Counted from the stretch's first letter, positions 29,301-44,300 are shown. The stretch is DNA of 64,000 bases from Morinoia aosen (GCA_030386875.1 CM059571.1:26654355-26718354), one strand, 5' to 3'. Program-made: numbers and translations. Notes: generated by a model from the letters alone, not told the origin.

Positions 29301-32300
29301 AATCAAGACTGTGTTTGAACAACATCAGAGATCTTCAAATAGGTTACTGCTACCTACACCTTAAAATTGTCCAACTCTGTAGAAAAATCTCCAGTATCAG
29401 TATGTATTGATTTGCGAGTCAATAAGATAAATTATAGTGCACAACTCAAAAGTTCTTCATTTCATTGCACATTCAATAACTTTTGCTGACTTCAAAATAA
29501 TATTTGATGAGAATAAAAGATTATATTTCTTGACCCATAGATTATTAAAAAGTATGTTCAAGTTGGTCAGATAGAAAAAGAGAGTGATGAGAAACTGTTA
29601 ATAATCGGCTCTTCTTTTGTTTGCATTTAGCGCAATTTTAATAATTGACTTTCATTTCGTTTGCATTTAGTGTTGGGTTTGAGTATAAATTCAGTGAACG
29701 AAATTTGGCTTCAGATTTCGATACTGAAGAATATAGCAGTTAAGCACATCCATTTCGCTTGTTAAAAGAGTATGGATTTTGCAAAAAGAAGGCCATCAGA
29801 TAACTGCAGTAACGAATGCAAGACTGAACATAATCTTCAAATTCTATCTCGACGATATTTCCAATTCCGAATACATCATAATCAACAAGTTGTTTGCGAT
29901 GGGCTTAACTGAAATTCAACATTTAACTCCAATTTAAATTTCATTGTAATAGGCAATTTTGAAAACAGGGAACGGTAACCGGATTGTGCCCTCATTAAGC
30001 TTTGATTAAGTATTTATGAAAATTTAGTGTTCGACTACTGGTCACAACTCATTATGAAAAGCATCAGCAGCTTAATGAAAATTCCCTCCGGACATACCGG
30101 CAGCTCAAGTCGCGACCAACGTGTTAAAAGAATAGGTCCCCAATTCCAGACTCGGCATCGCGAGCGCCATGAAGCAGAAGTTTGTGGATAATTAAAACTT
30201 TGACCACGACGAGAGCAGTCGGTTGTTACGTAGGGGATAGTCACAACGCTGCTGCCCGATCAGTAGTCACAAAATCAACTTTCATAATTGCTTACTCAAA
30301 ATTAAATAAAAGCACGCTTCATTGAATGTTTCCTATTTTTGATATTGCTCACTTCAATTTACTTTAAATATGGGTTGCATATTGAAATTCAGTTTAACCC
30401 ACCACAGTCATATGTTAATGACATTCTCGTACTAGCGTGGCCAGTGAGAAATTCACAGCCATTTCTCAATTTAATTGAATAAACTAATTAACTCACACCG
30501 AACACGCCTAAAAATAACCTAACCTATCCTACATTACGTAGACGTTCGCTAAACTAAATTAACTTGACACGACACATTCTAACCTAGCAATTAATTTTCA
30601 AAATGCATAACAAGACTCTCAACTAACTTACGTTAGAATCAGTCAGGATAGGTTCAGTCGCTTAAGTTATATATTTAATCATGAGCTCTCTCACGTGTAC
30701 AGGGCCGGTTGTGTTGATGTTAAGCACACGCGTCCGAACATCAAGCACCCAGCAACACACACCCAGCCCCACACAGCAATAGTTTTCTCACAAATACTAC
30801 ACAAGTTCTTGAGAAAGACAGAGCATGCACTGCAGCTTCAATTACTCCTCATGTTAGCTAATCTTGGAAGAAATGCACACAGAGAGAGTAAGCTCGTAGC
30901 TGAGCAAGCGTAATGAGCAATGAAGGTCACGGTGAAGCTGCAGCGCTGCTTCCTCTCAGAGCAGACGATAACGACAACATCTCTTCATTGATAAGTCCTC
31001 TAGCAATGATAATTCGCATGCGCACATTCAGAGCCGCTCATCTCACACAATAATTGGATAATTCATGCAAGACCACGTTTAGACCCTGCGGCACAAATCG
31101 CCATATGGTTGGTAGATGTTAAAATTTGCTGTATGTAATCATTACATGAAACTAAAGACATGAAAAGTATATATATAACGCAATAGATGAGGTTGCTCTT
31201 AAGGGTTGACTTCAACACAAAGGGCATTTTCTAGACAACCACATAATACTGAACAAATTTTACCAACGAAGGACGATAAGACGAAAATGTGAATGGTATA
31301 CCAGGAACCTTAGACGTATCCATTGTAGATAGAGATTACTTAATTCAGAGCATGCAATCCATATCTTAGCAAACGTCAGGATGAGACAAAACATGCCGAA
31401 GGTTATTTAACATTAGCAAGAGTGAAGACTAACGAATTAACCAGCCGCGTGTTTGTTTCGAGTGATAAGCATCATTTCAATGCAATTCCGCGAGGAAATT
31501 TCGAACTGCTGTACAATACTGCTGCAGTTGGCTTCATATTTCCTTTCTACATTGTAAAGACTTCACGTACCAACTAAACGTGAAGCTCACTATACAATAC
31601 GAGCTAAATCAATGAAACCTTTCTTAGATCCAAATAATTTCGAAGACATAACAGAATTACCATTACACGCTGCCTGGCCGATTAGCTCAATACATCTTGA
31701 GTACTGCGATAAAATTAAAAAAAAAATACAAAAGAAGAAGTAGCTAACATTCTCTATTCTAAATACTTTATACCTACAAAGATTGATAACGTATTTTTAG
31801 GAATCTACAACAACTTACAAATCCTAACTCTTCAGAATTTGAGTTCATCACAAGTATTCGCTTAAATAAAGGTAAATCTTCTGAGGAACATCAAGAGATG
31901 GACTTTTTATTTTACTGAAACTGTCTAGGTCTCACAGTTACAGAATATACAAAACTCTGCATGAATACAGAATATACCCTTAGGAAGGTAATAAATGTCG
32001 TAAAGTATTTTAAAAACATTTCAACACTTTTTCACAAGGACACAGGCGCATTTTCAAATATTTCTGCTACAAATACTGAGAAGAATACATAGCCCAGTGT
32101 CGGAGATATCTGAATCATCCCAGTCAATTAATTGAAAAATAAAGCTCAACACAATGGGTATGCAAGCATAATAATATGAATAAAAGATTCCCGTTAAAAA
32201 ACACTGCGGCTTTATTATAGTTTTCCACGCACCTAGACCGCAGTTTGTTATGTAGTGCTAAAAGTACGATTTTAAACGCGCTAACACCAGGCCTCGGTCA

Positions 32301-35300
32301 TACTCACTGTTTACTGCGAAATTAATTTTTGCCATTTTTTTCCATGGCTTTGGGAAGACATCTTTGATTCCAATCAGCATTGCCTTTAGGGAACACTTCA
32401 TGAAAAAAAGGAACTGGACGTAAATCAGATACTTGCAATTATCAACTTAGATATTTGAAACACGTATTCGTGATACAAAGCATGAATACATCTCACACGC
32501 CATCTTGTCTGAGACTTAAATTTCACTAGTGATAGCGTGACTGCAGAGATATCAAAATACGAATAATCCTCCGATAATTTTGTTCGTGTGTATGCTTATA
32601 AGCTTGTCACTGGCCACATTGCTTTCAGTAATAACAAAAGGCAAGGCTCTACTCTTAGGGTAGCTGCACACCAAAAGACGGCAAGCAACAAAGCAAGCGA
32701 GAGAGAAAGATGTTAGGCGAGATCTATCACATACCAAAAGATAGCCAGTTTGCTCCTGAATGTCATGGAGAGAGGTCTATAACATACATAAGCTGAACAA
32801 GCATGTGTTTGTAACGTTGAGTATCATTCCTACTTCGTACCATTGCTTTGAAACATGTAATCTGTCACTGTGCTTTGGATCTTTTGACTTCCAAAGGCAC
32901 AGTACAGCATAAACTTTGAATGTTAGGAGTTCAGTCTATGCTGGAATAATTGAGCAGCACACCTTCCTTGTCGACATCTCACCACGCACTGCCAGACGTT
33001 TCCCGCTGCAGCTTTCAAGCGTGAAACCATCTTCGAGTCGCTTTCTCGCTTCAGCCAATCTTCAATCTTTCTCACTCGCTCGCTAGCTTGCTTGCGGTGT
33101 GCGCATTCCCATATGAATACATTTATATCGATTCAAGCTTGCTCGCTTTCTCGCCTCAAATCTTTTGGTGTGCAGGCACCCTTAGTTTTTTAGAAATAAG
33201 ATGGGAGAAAATACATCTTTGTTTTCATAGAGCAAATAATTGTGATTTATGTATTTCACTAATTAGCAGGAAAAAAAAATCACATTCATCTTAGTTCAAT
33301 TTATTGTATTAATCCCACATGTTGTGTTGTGGTTTAGGTCTGCTACAAATGTTTATTTAACAGAAATATATTCGTCTGTGTTTCAGCTCGTTTTTGACAT
33401 ATGTTTTTCTAAGTTGTGTTAAATTATTTCATTATTTGGGGAGAGTAAGATTATCATCCAATTGCTATGGCGAAAATTAGATGTGTAGACAACTTGACCC
33501 AACAAATGGCGGCTGGTCTCATAATAGATGAACAAAATATCAACGAGCAGCTACTATTGTTATTATTATTCAAGTAATAATCATTATTCGATTTTGAGAT
33601 GGAAGTATATGCAAAAATTAGAGGAGTAAAATATCTGCTAGTTTACCCGTGAATTTTAAGCGTAATAAGTTCCAGTTTCAGTGTACTGTAGTATTAGCTG
33701 TGTCATTAACATCAGAGCGCTACATACCGCAACAATAACATAGATCCTAAATATCAAATGTAAATTGCTAAAACCTTGCGACAGGGGCAAATGAACACAT
33801 GTTAACAATTAGATAATTAAAATTTCTGAAGTGTCCACAGATTTTCATGGCTCTATGAGCACCAAGGTGCAGTGGTACCAAATTAACAGCCGCATCATTT
33901 TCATTTTGAACATGCATCATAAAATACAGTACGCCGATATCACAACCAAAATTACTAAAATACACTGGGACTCAAAATTGTTGCAAATAGCATGACTGAT
34001 AATTTCTAGGGCAAAAATACGTAAATAAACATACACTAGTATACCGGTTCAACTCGAGTATCGGGTTGTCCGACTTGCCTAAAAAAAAAATAGAAAAAAA
34101 ATAAAAAAAAAAAATAAAGAAAAAAAAAAAAAAAAAAATGAAGAAAAATAAATAAATAAATAAATAAATAATTTTCTGCAAATATAGACACCAGTGGCTT
34201 CAATTTAATACCTCACTTGACCATATAGACTCAGCCAATTTTCTAAACGGACTCGGACAAATTTTGAGTTACTGAATTAAGTATATAGATATACATACAC
34301 CGGGCTTTTCCTCCCTATGGGAGGGTGCCGACAGCAGGCCACAATCACTACACTTAGTCACTAGGAGGCGAGAGAGGCAGCACTGGCCGCACCAGAACTG
34401 CCAGGATCAGCAGCAGCCCAGCACAACCATCTTCCACAGTCAGGCCCGACAGCCATAGCTGGTTTACCCTGACCGCTTCATTGAGTGCAGCCCCTCCCCC
34501 CGCACAGGATAGGTCAACCCCATCACACGCGCGCAGGCTTCCAGTACCGCGCCAAAAATAAAATTACCTTCTTATGCACTGCCCCCACTCACTTCTGTCC
34601 GCAGTCATCCCTTTCGCCACGTCCACAGTCAGACCCCTCTCATACAAAGCACGTTTCACCCCATCCATCCAACTCATCCGTGGTCTACCTCGCGCTCGAA
34701 GACCACTCACTTCCGACATATAAATCTTTTTCACCAGCCGCTCAACATTCATTCTTTCAACATGCATCTTCATCCAAGCACTCTTTCATCCACTCGCCTG
34801 CTCAACTTTTTTATAACACCCGTCTGCCCCCTAACCAACTCATTCCTGATCCTATCTCTTCTTGCTACTCCATACATGCTCCCAAAACACTTCATCTCAA
34901 ACACATCCAACTTCCTCCTCTCAGCTGCTCTCAACCCCCAGGACTCTGCTCCATACAACAAAACTGGCACAATCAAGCTTTCATGCAGTCCTCTCTTAGC
35001 ATTCATACTCAAACTCCTGCATTCAAATAAACGTAAATAAATGTAATGAGCAAAATATACGTACAGTAAGAGTAGGCATGCAAGCCTGCTCGTCACAATT
35101 CGAAAATGTTATCAGAAAAGGTCCGCAGGATAGGTACACGGTTCAACTGCTCTACAATGAAAAGAAATTTGATTATACTTCTGTTTCATTGCTTTCGCAC
35201 GGGTTTAGCTCACGATTTAAGTTTTAGTATAAAATTTATGAATGTATGAAGACAAGTGCGAAAATGCGAATTTTATCAAAATTTAGCTCGCTTCAAAAAA

Positions 35301-38300
35301 CTTGCTCAAGGCAGAACCCAAACTTCGTGGCAGTCTTCTGAATTTTTGGGAGAAAAAAAAAATTTTACACGGGTACATTGATCGAAAAAGAGGTATCGTG
35401 TGTAGAGAATCCCGCCGTTCCCTACGTCAAGGGGAGGGTCAATTTCGGCGGCACGGACTGGGATTCAGTTAGTAAGGATCAAGTTTAATACGCTAGGTTG
35501 GGATCAGTTTCAAAATAATAATTTTGGATAGCGTATCCAAGTTAAAAATATAACTGTGCATTCTAATGCGTATCAAAAAACATTATTTTTTACGGTTCGG
35601 GTGCATTAACGGGATTCACTGCATAATTACTCATCTTACGACATAACCAATCTATACATCGCAAAATTAGACCAGCCTACAGCTTCTCCTTACAGCGCCT
35701 TTGCTATCCGAACGGTCAAAATTCGAGCTCTCTGAGAACAGGTTCCCAGGAATAGCTCAAAAGCTCACCCGAGTTCGCAATAAACTTTGGAAGATGTCTG
35801 AGTAACTCTATCATTTTAATGCAGGACTCGTCAATTCAGAAAATGTTAGCACAAGGCAAGTTTAGCATCTTCACATCACACATCGACCCAACCAGAACCA
35901 AACTATCTATAAAAGAACAGCCTTGAAATAAGCGAATGTTTTTCTCAGCAGACAACTAACGGGGTGCAAAAAATAGAGAAATGTTGAAATCAGTATCAAC
36001 AGCTACCTAACCTTTCATTGATTCGTCAGCTAATTACTCGTATGTAACATTTACTCGTAATGAGTGTTTCAAAATTTACAGTTAAATTTTTCTAAATTTT
36101 CTGTGTTCAAAAACCAAACGAATATCTTTTTCAACCCAACAACTGTTGCTTGCATGTCGGCACGAAAGACATGTGAGCTCTAGCGTTGAGTGAGGTGAAA
36201 TTTACACAGCAAGCAACTTGGCATGAACCCAACTGGAAATTTTCAGGAATTGATTTTGCTCAGTGCTTGAACTCAGATCAATCGGTGGTGACTTATTCGA
36301 GTCTAGATGTTATTAGGAATACACATATTTTATGTGAGTAGAATTAGGGGAAATTACTTTTAATGCTCGTGGTGGTTCGTTACAAAACTGAAAGAGAAAA
36401 CGGTTGTGACGTGCGTAAAAAGAGACAACTCGCTTCTTAAGGTAAAAAAGAAACAAGTTCATCAATTAACCAGCAAGCTAAACACGTGTTAATAAACTCT
36501 CCTTTTCATTACCTGTTCATTATAAGAAATGATTTCCTTACCTGGCTTATGAGGCTCCTGATTGTCTGGAGAGCATGGAATGAAAGTAGAGAATAAAGAG
36601 AGTTTAATTTCTCTCCCGAAATGATCATCACATATACTTCACAATCAACCTGCGGGTATATACAAGCTGCATTATCACATACCCAGTATCAAACACATTA
36701 TTTAGAAAAACACAACTAACTGACATACAGATAAAGAAGTCAGCAACTTTTACAGATAAAGAAGAATTCGCCAGCAAAACCGAACCAAACGCCGCCGAAT
36801 TTCGTCACCATGGCTTTCTGCAGACCTGTGCTTGGCAACTCTCACATGGGCTCAGAAATAATGGCCAAGAATTCATGGCGCGAAGTCATTAAAACAGCTC
36901 ATCTGTGCGCCGCGCCCGTCTCTCAACCGCTGTTGAAGTGACGCGTGGCCTCCCATACTATTAAAGTTGAGTACCCTGCTTACCAAGTGACACAAACACT
37001 GGTCTTCATGTTACGCTCCTTTGTCTCTAATTCAATGATATCTGTGCTATGAAAAACGCTGCTTTTAGGAACTTAGCTACTTTTTAGGAACTTCTGAATT
37101 TTTATTCATTACTCACGACCAGTTCATGTGTCCGAACGCAATGGGAAAATTTGCTATAAAAATATTTGAGAAAATTAAATCTTTTTTGTAGTTTCATGGA
37201 TAACTTAGCCTTTCACATTTTAATTCTAATGAGGGCATTAGTTCCCTTTTAGTCACAACTTTCGGCTGAAAATGACATCTGTGGCTAACAACTGCCCTAA
37301 TAACATGTGCACAATTCATTGTTCATTGAATAAAGAAAGAAATACATTCTTGACCGCACATTAGATTTAAATTGAGACTAAATTGAAGTTGAAATTAGGG
37401 GTTGACGAGTCAATTGTAGGGCAAAATTAAGGCTGGATTATGTTCCGTCGAGTCGAGTGAAGGTGGGACATAAAAATTGGAATTCATATTGGATTTAAAA
37501 ATATAGAATTGATGTTCAGGTCAATAATGCCATCATCAAACTTACGATATGGATAACCATAAAGCTTAAGATTGAAAAGTGGGCTCGGTTAAAGGTGAAG
37601 GCAGGGAGGGAAAATGTAAAACGAAAAATAACCATAAAAACATAAATTGAATCAGAAAGAGAATGAAGAACTGAAAGCTCAAAAATTGGTCAAGGCAAAG
37701 GAGAAGGCCAGAGAAACAGCTCTCCTGCAGAGTGGCATTTAAATAAAAATTCAGATTAGGAATGAACTCAATTCTCTTACTCAACACTTTGACTGCGACG
37801 TGGTCACTGAGGGGATTTTTTCATAATGCTGTTGACCGACTAGCAGTCACAAACTCGATTTTCGTAAGTACTTAATGAAAAATAAATGAAGGCACGATCT
37901 ATTTAATATTCATTACTTTCAAATTTGATTTTTAACATTAACTTTTATTTGAGTTTAACATCGAACTTCAGTTTAACCTGCTGCAGTTAAAGTGTTTATC
38001 TTCAAAGTAAACGAGATGGTCAAGTTTGGTAATGTAAAGATTAGGATAATGGTAAATGTTAAAATTTTGATCAAGAAGATAAGGGCTATAGTTAAAAAAA
38101 CGCTTCGAAAAACAAGGCACCGTTGATAAGGCCTCGAAAGAGAAAGGCTGATGCTGGTGTAAATGTTTGTATTTCATTCGGCCAAGTGTTGCAGTGCTGT
38201 CACCATACCGTGATCTGCACTTAATCTACCAGTGACTCCTCAACATCAGCAACGAATGAATCTAAAATTATTCTAAATTACCTACACATTCTATAGGTCA

Positions 38301-41300
38301 TCCAAAAACAAATAAAAATTCCCAGAAGTTGATAGGTGTAAAAAATCAATTACGAAAAATAAATGAATGGTCATCAAATACAATTATGAAAGTAATTCCA
38401 TTCAAAAGGAATGCACATTAACTATACACAATTTATTGGGGTGCACTTGCAGAAAATAGCACTCAAATACCGACATTCATCATTTGGGAGAAAAATTAAT
38501 AATACCAACTAAAGTTATCGTATGAAGGGTTCAACTGCAGCTACCCTCCAGATCATTTGAAAACATAAATGCGAAACATAGTACTCCTAATTTATCTAAT
38601 TAGTAATCGGCTGTGAAGGACAACCCATAGCAAACGAAGTGCCCGCAGTATTTATGGAACATTTTCACTTATTATCAAGCACTAGCATCGTAGATTAGAT
38701 ACGCTGTTATAATTGTAAGTCTGGGACTCTTTTTTTCGGGGGAGAGGGTGGAGCGGAGGGAGAAGCCTCCAATTGCAGCAAAGTTGAATAAGGGCAGTGG
38801 AGCTAAAATAAGGCCATTGGAGCCAAATAAGGCAGTGGGGCTTTTTAAGGTCAGTGGAGCCGAATAAGAGCAGTGAGACTAAATAAAAATAAAACAGCAC
38901 AACAGAAACGAGACGAGCAGCTCATTCTCAGGTTGTTACCAAAGTCTCGTGCCGTCAGACAATCATACTTACCAAGGGCTATTTCACTCAGAGCTAGCAA
39001 AGCAGCATCTAGCAAGCTCACATGAGATATCTACCAGATGGTCTGCGAGACTGGTAGGTAGGAATAGCTTTTTTACGAGCCGTTGCCTTCACACTGAACT
39101 CGCACGTTTTATCTATCATTCTGCATGCAAAGTGAAAATGCTATTCCAACCTACCAGTCTCGCAGACCATCCGCTAGATAGCTCATGCGAGCTTGCTAGA
39201 TGCTGCTTTGCTAGCTCAGTGTGAAAAAGGCCTTAAACACAAGAGTAGGCGGAGAAGAGAAACTATGAGGCTGACGTTCATATATCACATTCCATACACT
39301 CGCACACACCAGTACATTCGTTTCAACACAATGTCATAGTGTGGGGCGTTTCATGTAAGTGTGGTCTCATGATCCTGCAAGTTTTTCCGACTTACCAGTT
39401 ATTCTAGAGCCGTTACGTGATATTTTTTTTCATACCGTGTTAACACTCCTCGTTCAGGGTATTAACAATGATGTCGGGCGTATGTATATGTATATTAGAG
39501 CTGTGCCATTGCATAACTCGCATATATGCACGCCAAGAAATATGCAGTGTGTTTTATGCAATGCAAAGAATTATCTTGTGCATATGCAAAATCACATATG
39601 CAATTTTGCATATGCACTATAACGGATGTAATATGCAAAATGTATTATGCATATGCACGATATCATTGCATGTATGCTGGAATACGAATGGTGTAATTTG
39701 ATTTTTTTAATTTAAAACTGCAAATATGTTTCTTGATCCAGAAATTTTCCTCTGGAAACACACTATCATGCAGTTGCTAAAGCAACATCTCAAGTTTTAC
39801 CCAGTGCGCTACGTTCAGTGCCTGATGCCCAGGTTACCTTCTTGACCTGTTCAGTTAAATTTTGTTCATAAATAATATACAATAGAGGTGTCCGAACTGA
39901 ATTTAATGGAGTTTGAAGTTTTTAAGAATTGCATGGTGTATTAGTTTTTGTACACCTAGTAATAGTTTTCTCGTTCTGTTCTACACATAGGCCTCCCTAT
40001 ACGTACAAAAGTGTTAAAGTGGAAATGCAACTGTGAAGTTTGGATCAATTCCGAAACATATGCATTTAGTAAATTAATAATAAATACCGTTGTTGTGCTC
40101 TGCTTGTTCATTAAAAAAGAGGAAGAACTCAATAAGGTAATCCCTCGAATTCCAAATATGCCACAAATTCCCAAAATTTGCATCATTATAGTGATTTAGT
40201 TGCCTGGACTTACATAAGGACAATCAAATCTGTAATTGACATTTAGTGATCATATACTGATTTGAACATTGCTGCAATATTTGATTATTCAAAACCTAAT
40301 GCAAATATTTGGTATTCATGAGATATCCGGAATGAGAGGGAATACCTAGAGGAAGATTATGAGAATGTTTTTCATAGCCTAATTTTTTTTGTTAATTTTT
40401 GTATTGAAATTTACAGGTGTATTGGATAATATGTTGATGCACGGAGAAATGAACAATTATCTATTAGTATTTTAATGATTACCATTATTTATTAGTTACG
40501 CCATCCCAAAGTACCACGAAGTGTAAGGAAAGATACTTTCAAGAATGAATTCCCAGAATATGACTTTCGGGACGTAAATCTGTATTGTAATTATTGCCGG
40601 AAAACTGCAAGTTTGTCATGCAATACATTATGAGAGTATACAATAGTTTGGTCAAAATATCTGCTGCGACTTCATAGATATGAATAACGAAGATAATCCT
40701 TTCTGTTCAGCATAAATTTAACCGATATTGACCTATTTTCATCTACGAGAAAATCACCGAAAGCTAGTAGTTTAAGCTCCATGTCTCATTGAACGTACAA
40801 AACCAACTTTTAGTGCTCGCCGTGGCCGAGTGGTTGAGAACGTACCCTTCCGTTAAGGCGTCAAGGGTTCGAATCTCGGCGCTGTGCGGCGATTTTCCCC
40901 GTTGGGTAAAAGGAAAACTCAAACACAATACCCCACTTTACCCAGATATCTGAAATAGGTACCGGCTCGAAAGAGGAGTAACCGTCCTGGTGTTAGGTAT
41001 ACGGCATTTGGAAAAACCAATGTACAAGATGATATTTATCATGCTTAATTGATTGGAATAAAACTTTTTTCTAGATTTCTAGCACGAGGAGATCTTCCCA
41101 TGATTAAGGATGCCAACTCTATTTTGCATAGTTTTCCTGTTGAGGAACGAAGACCAACCAACCAAATTTGGTGACCTACGAAGTAGTTGGTCAACTCTTT
41201 CCATCTGACATGGAGAAATTCAAATTTGCTCCCCTGGTGTCGAACGATGTAGAAATAGTGTTTTCGCAATACAAAAGTATTCCTGCCGATAAGCGAAAAA

Positions 41301-44300
41301 GTGTCCTATTTGAAAACATTAAGAAGTACATAATTATTAAATGCAACCACATACCTACATTAAACCTTGATTTACTATGAAATCTTGTGCAATCCTACTT
41401 TCATGTATTCTTCATTAGTAGCAAATGCTCGATATTGTAAATACTTAACACTATTGTAGTGAATCATAACTTTAGAGTTCAATATTTAAAATCTCGAACA
41501 AGTTCCAACTAACTGAAGTCGGTCATTCAGCAGTGCATTTGCAGGACTGGATCGCATATTGATGGATATAAATGCGAGTACTGTGCATACGACACTCCGC
41601 AATCGCATAAATCTAACCTGAAGTCTCATATTTTGTGCGCTTATGATTTCATATGCGCGTGCATATATGCACGTGCATATTGGCACAGCTCTAATGTATA
41701 TATATTGCATGAAGAAAAACAGTTTCTGATGCGTAATAATTAGGCGTATAATTTATATTATCATCTTTCTTAGAACTTCCGTTCAACACTAACATTTTAG
41801 AATACTAGAGGATTTCCTACAAAATAATGATTAAGACGGTTTTGAACATATTCACTGCAAACCCACACAGATATTTACGGCTGCTGGCTGCCAATTCTAA
41901 AAATTTTAACTGGGAAAATTTCTAACGTTATCAGTCTCGAAGTTTTTTCTCAAAAAATTTCAGCCGTTATTTTAGGTTAGGATATCACCCTCAGTACTGA
42001 GTAGCCTTCCGAGCTAACATCGTTAAATTGAGATTTCCGTTGGTCTCGATTCATTCATCTCATTATCTTCTCCGCTCCAGGCCTTTGAGCTCAATTCATA
42101 GAAACGTCGTTCGTATCTGAGGACGGAATTCCAAAATCATTTTTGTTGTTTTACGCTGTTTTCTTCCAATTTTGTGAATATCTCGATATGGGGTTGTGTA
42201 CTAGAGTTACACAACATATGCTAGATATTGTTGGACTAGCGCCTTTGTGGAGAGGTAGCACTGCTTTCTTCTACTTGTAGTTTAAGTTTCTTGCAAAGAA
42301 ATAAATAATTATTTTCGCATTTTCACCATTTTTCCTATTTGCTATGCTTGAGATCATTTGCGATAGTTATGACAAGAATTTTTTTGGTGCACTGCTTCAT
42401 CTGAAGTATCATTTATGGTAAGTAGGCAGTACCGATAAGTACAGGTCTATTTCAGATCATTTGTCAATGTTAAACTTCATTTTTTAGGTTTCAGCCAATC
42501 GGAGATGTCGATTAAGGGCTGCTCAATTGTATGGCCACTGTCTCGTTCGGCGGATGACCTGCGGCAGAATTTAGCATAATTCGTGATCTGGTTTATTTCA
42601 CCGACGATTTCGAGAAAAAAATCTTTGATGGCCTAAAACGCTCTTTCGAAGAACTCCTGATGTAACTAGTGTCTATTCAGGAAATTTAACATGAATTGTC
42701 ACTCTCTAACTGCGGATGAATGAGCCTGTTTCGTTTCCAATGAATGAAGTTTCCCTGTAAATCATGCGCTCCTATTTAGGCTATAAGCCTTTCAAGTTGA
42801 AGTTTTGAAAGGCTTACATTGTTGAAGTTTTTCTCCAAGTCGATGTACATAATGTTTTCGGTTTTCGTTGTGTGATGGATTCAGTTGTCTTTTCCAATAA
42901 GGTTTGTAAGATTGGTATATTATTCCGCCGAAATCCGTGCTGAGTGTCTGCGATTAATTTTGTATCAGGAGATTATTTGTTATTCTAACTTTGAGCATTC
43001 CAACCGCTGTTTCACAAACGATAGATATCATGCTGATTGGGCGATATCTATAGAGTACTTGTTGTTCATCTTGACACGCGCTTGATTGGCATCTTCGAGC
43101 GATCTAGTGAAGATGTTCACCAAAGGTTTGCCCATTATTTCAACCGTTTCTTTAAGTATGGTAGAAAATACGTCCGATTGATTTTCATGGTCTTTAAGAG
43201 CCTAAATGTTTTTTTATAAATGCTAAAGCTAGTGGAATACTTAACGCTAGAAGTTAAAGAATATCAGCAAAATATTCTATCGTGAACACTGAAGGTATTC
43301 AAAATTTTGGCCTTTTCTTTTTCCAGTGTTTGGGATTGACCGTCATTATCGTTCAATGGTCCAATGGTATTTCTTTCATCTTTTATTCAGATATTTGTAA
43401 AAGCTTTTTGCTTTGTGTTGACTCGCTCGACCACTGTGATTTCTTTATTCCGCATGTAAATGATCATTCGCTCAAACGCCCTGCAGGTATACAGTATATA
43501 CTAGCGTGCTCCAAACGGTGGGATTCTGATTGCTATATTACGATTGTTGCCAAGGATTTATAATAAAAGCAGTATTACTATATAGCAGCACTAGACTCCC
43601 ATGCAGATCAGATCAGCAGAGTGTCCCATTCTCGGGTAGTTACCAAAGTCTAGTGACATCTGACACCAATCATGCACAGGCATCATCGTTGAAGCGCACG
43701 AGAAAAAACAGTCCATACGCAGTCATCAAATATCCGTAGAACTCATCAATCATCAAGTCATCAATCATCAGTAGTCATCAAGCCTAAATAAAGGTCATCT
43801 ATGAAGGTCATCAGTTTTCAATAGAGGTCATAGTTATCAATACAGGTTTTCAATCACAAACAGAAGTCTTCAACCATCAGTATAAATTACACCACACAAC
43901 ACACAGCGATAACAAAGACTCTTCTCCAGTGCAGAAATGGCTGATGCTCGTACGATGGCAAGAAATTGACCACGAAAATTTTCTCACATCGAAAACTCGT
44001 AAATGAATAACCAATATCGAGCAATCGACCTCTCTCCTAAACTATTGGTACCGTCAAATATGACGGTCAATTGCCTAGCTCGCTTGTTAAGACTTCATGA
44101 AGAGGCTCTGATTCATCTCCCGGTAACTTTATTTTTTTCATACCTGATTCAAATAACAAGGGACTTAACTTTAAAACATTCACGAGATCTAAGTACCTTA
44201 CATGAGGCATCAAAACTACAGTTGTGTTCTCACGTTGTTCATCTTCCAACCTGCTTAGGCCACTCGATCATGAGCAGTCCCTGCTTAGAAATTCAGTAAC

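Larger units (their letters stand above)
39496..41693 (+). mobile_element. hAT DNA transposon, 2.2 kb, perfect 8-bp target duplication
   Basis: The element starts TAGAGCTGTGCCA and ends with its complement TGGCACAGCTCTA. Both sides carry the identical 8-bp duplication ATGTATAT (39,488-39,495 and 41,694-41,701), as hAT insertion produces. Subterminal regions are crowded with TGCATATGC-type motifs, typical transposase binding arrays. Inside, a plus-strand fragment at 41,168-41,380 resembles the hAT dimerisation region and a tRNA-derived SINE sits at 40,813-41,040. No full transposase frame remains, so the copy looks inactive by itself. Confidence 0.85.

Noticed and set aside
34485..35040. Plus ORFs of 181 and 92 codons
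   Set aside because: Antisense to the LINE reverse transcriptase fragment, which has clear family motifs on minus.
40813..40890. tRNA gene (Leu/Ser type)
   Set aside because: A and B boxes are present but acceptor-stem pairing is poor, and a SINE body follows; a related copy at 48.3 kb supports a SINE.
44067..44249. 60-codon minus ORF with a hydrophilic, plausible-looking protein
   Set aside because: No recognised family, no supporting splice sites, sits among repeats.
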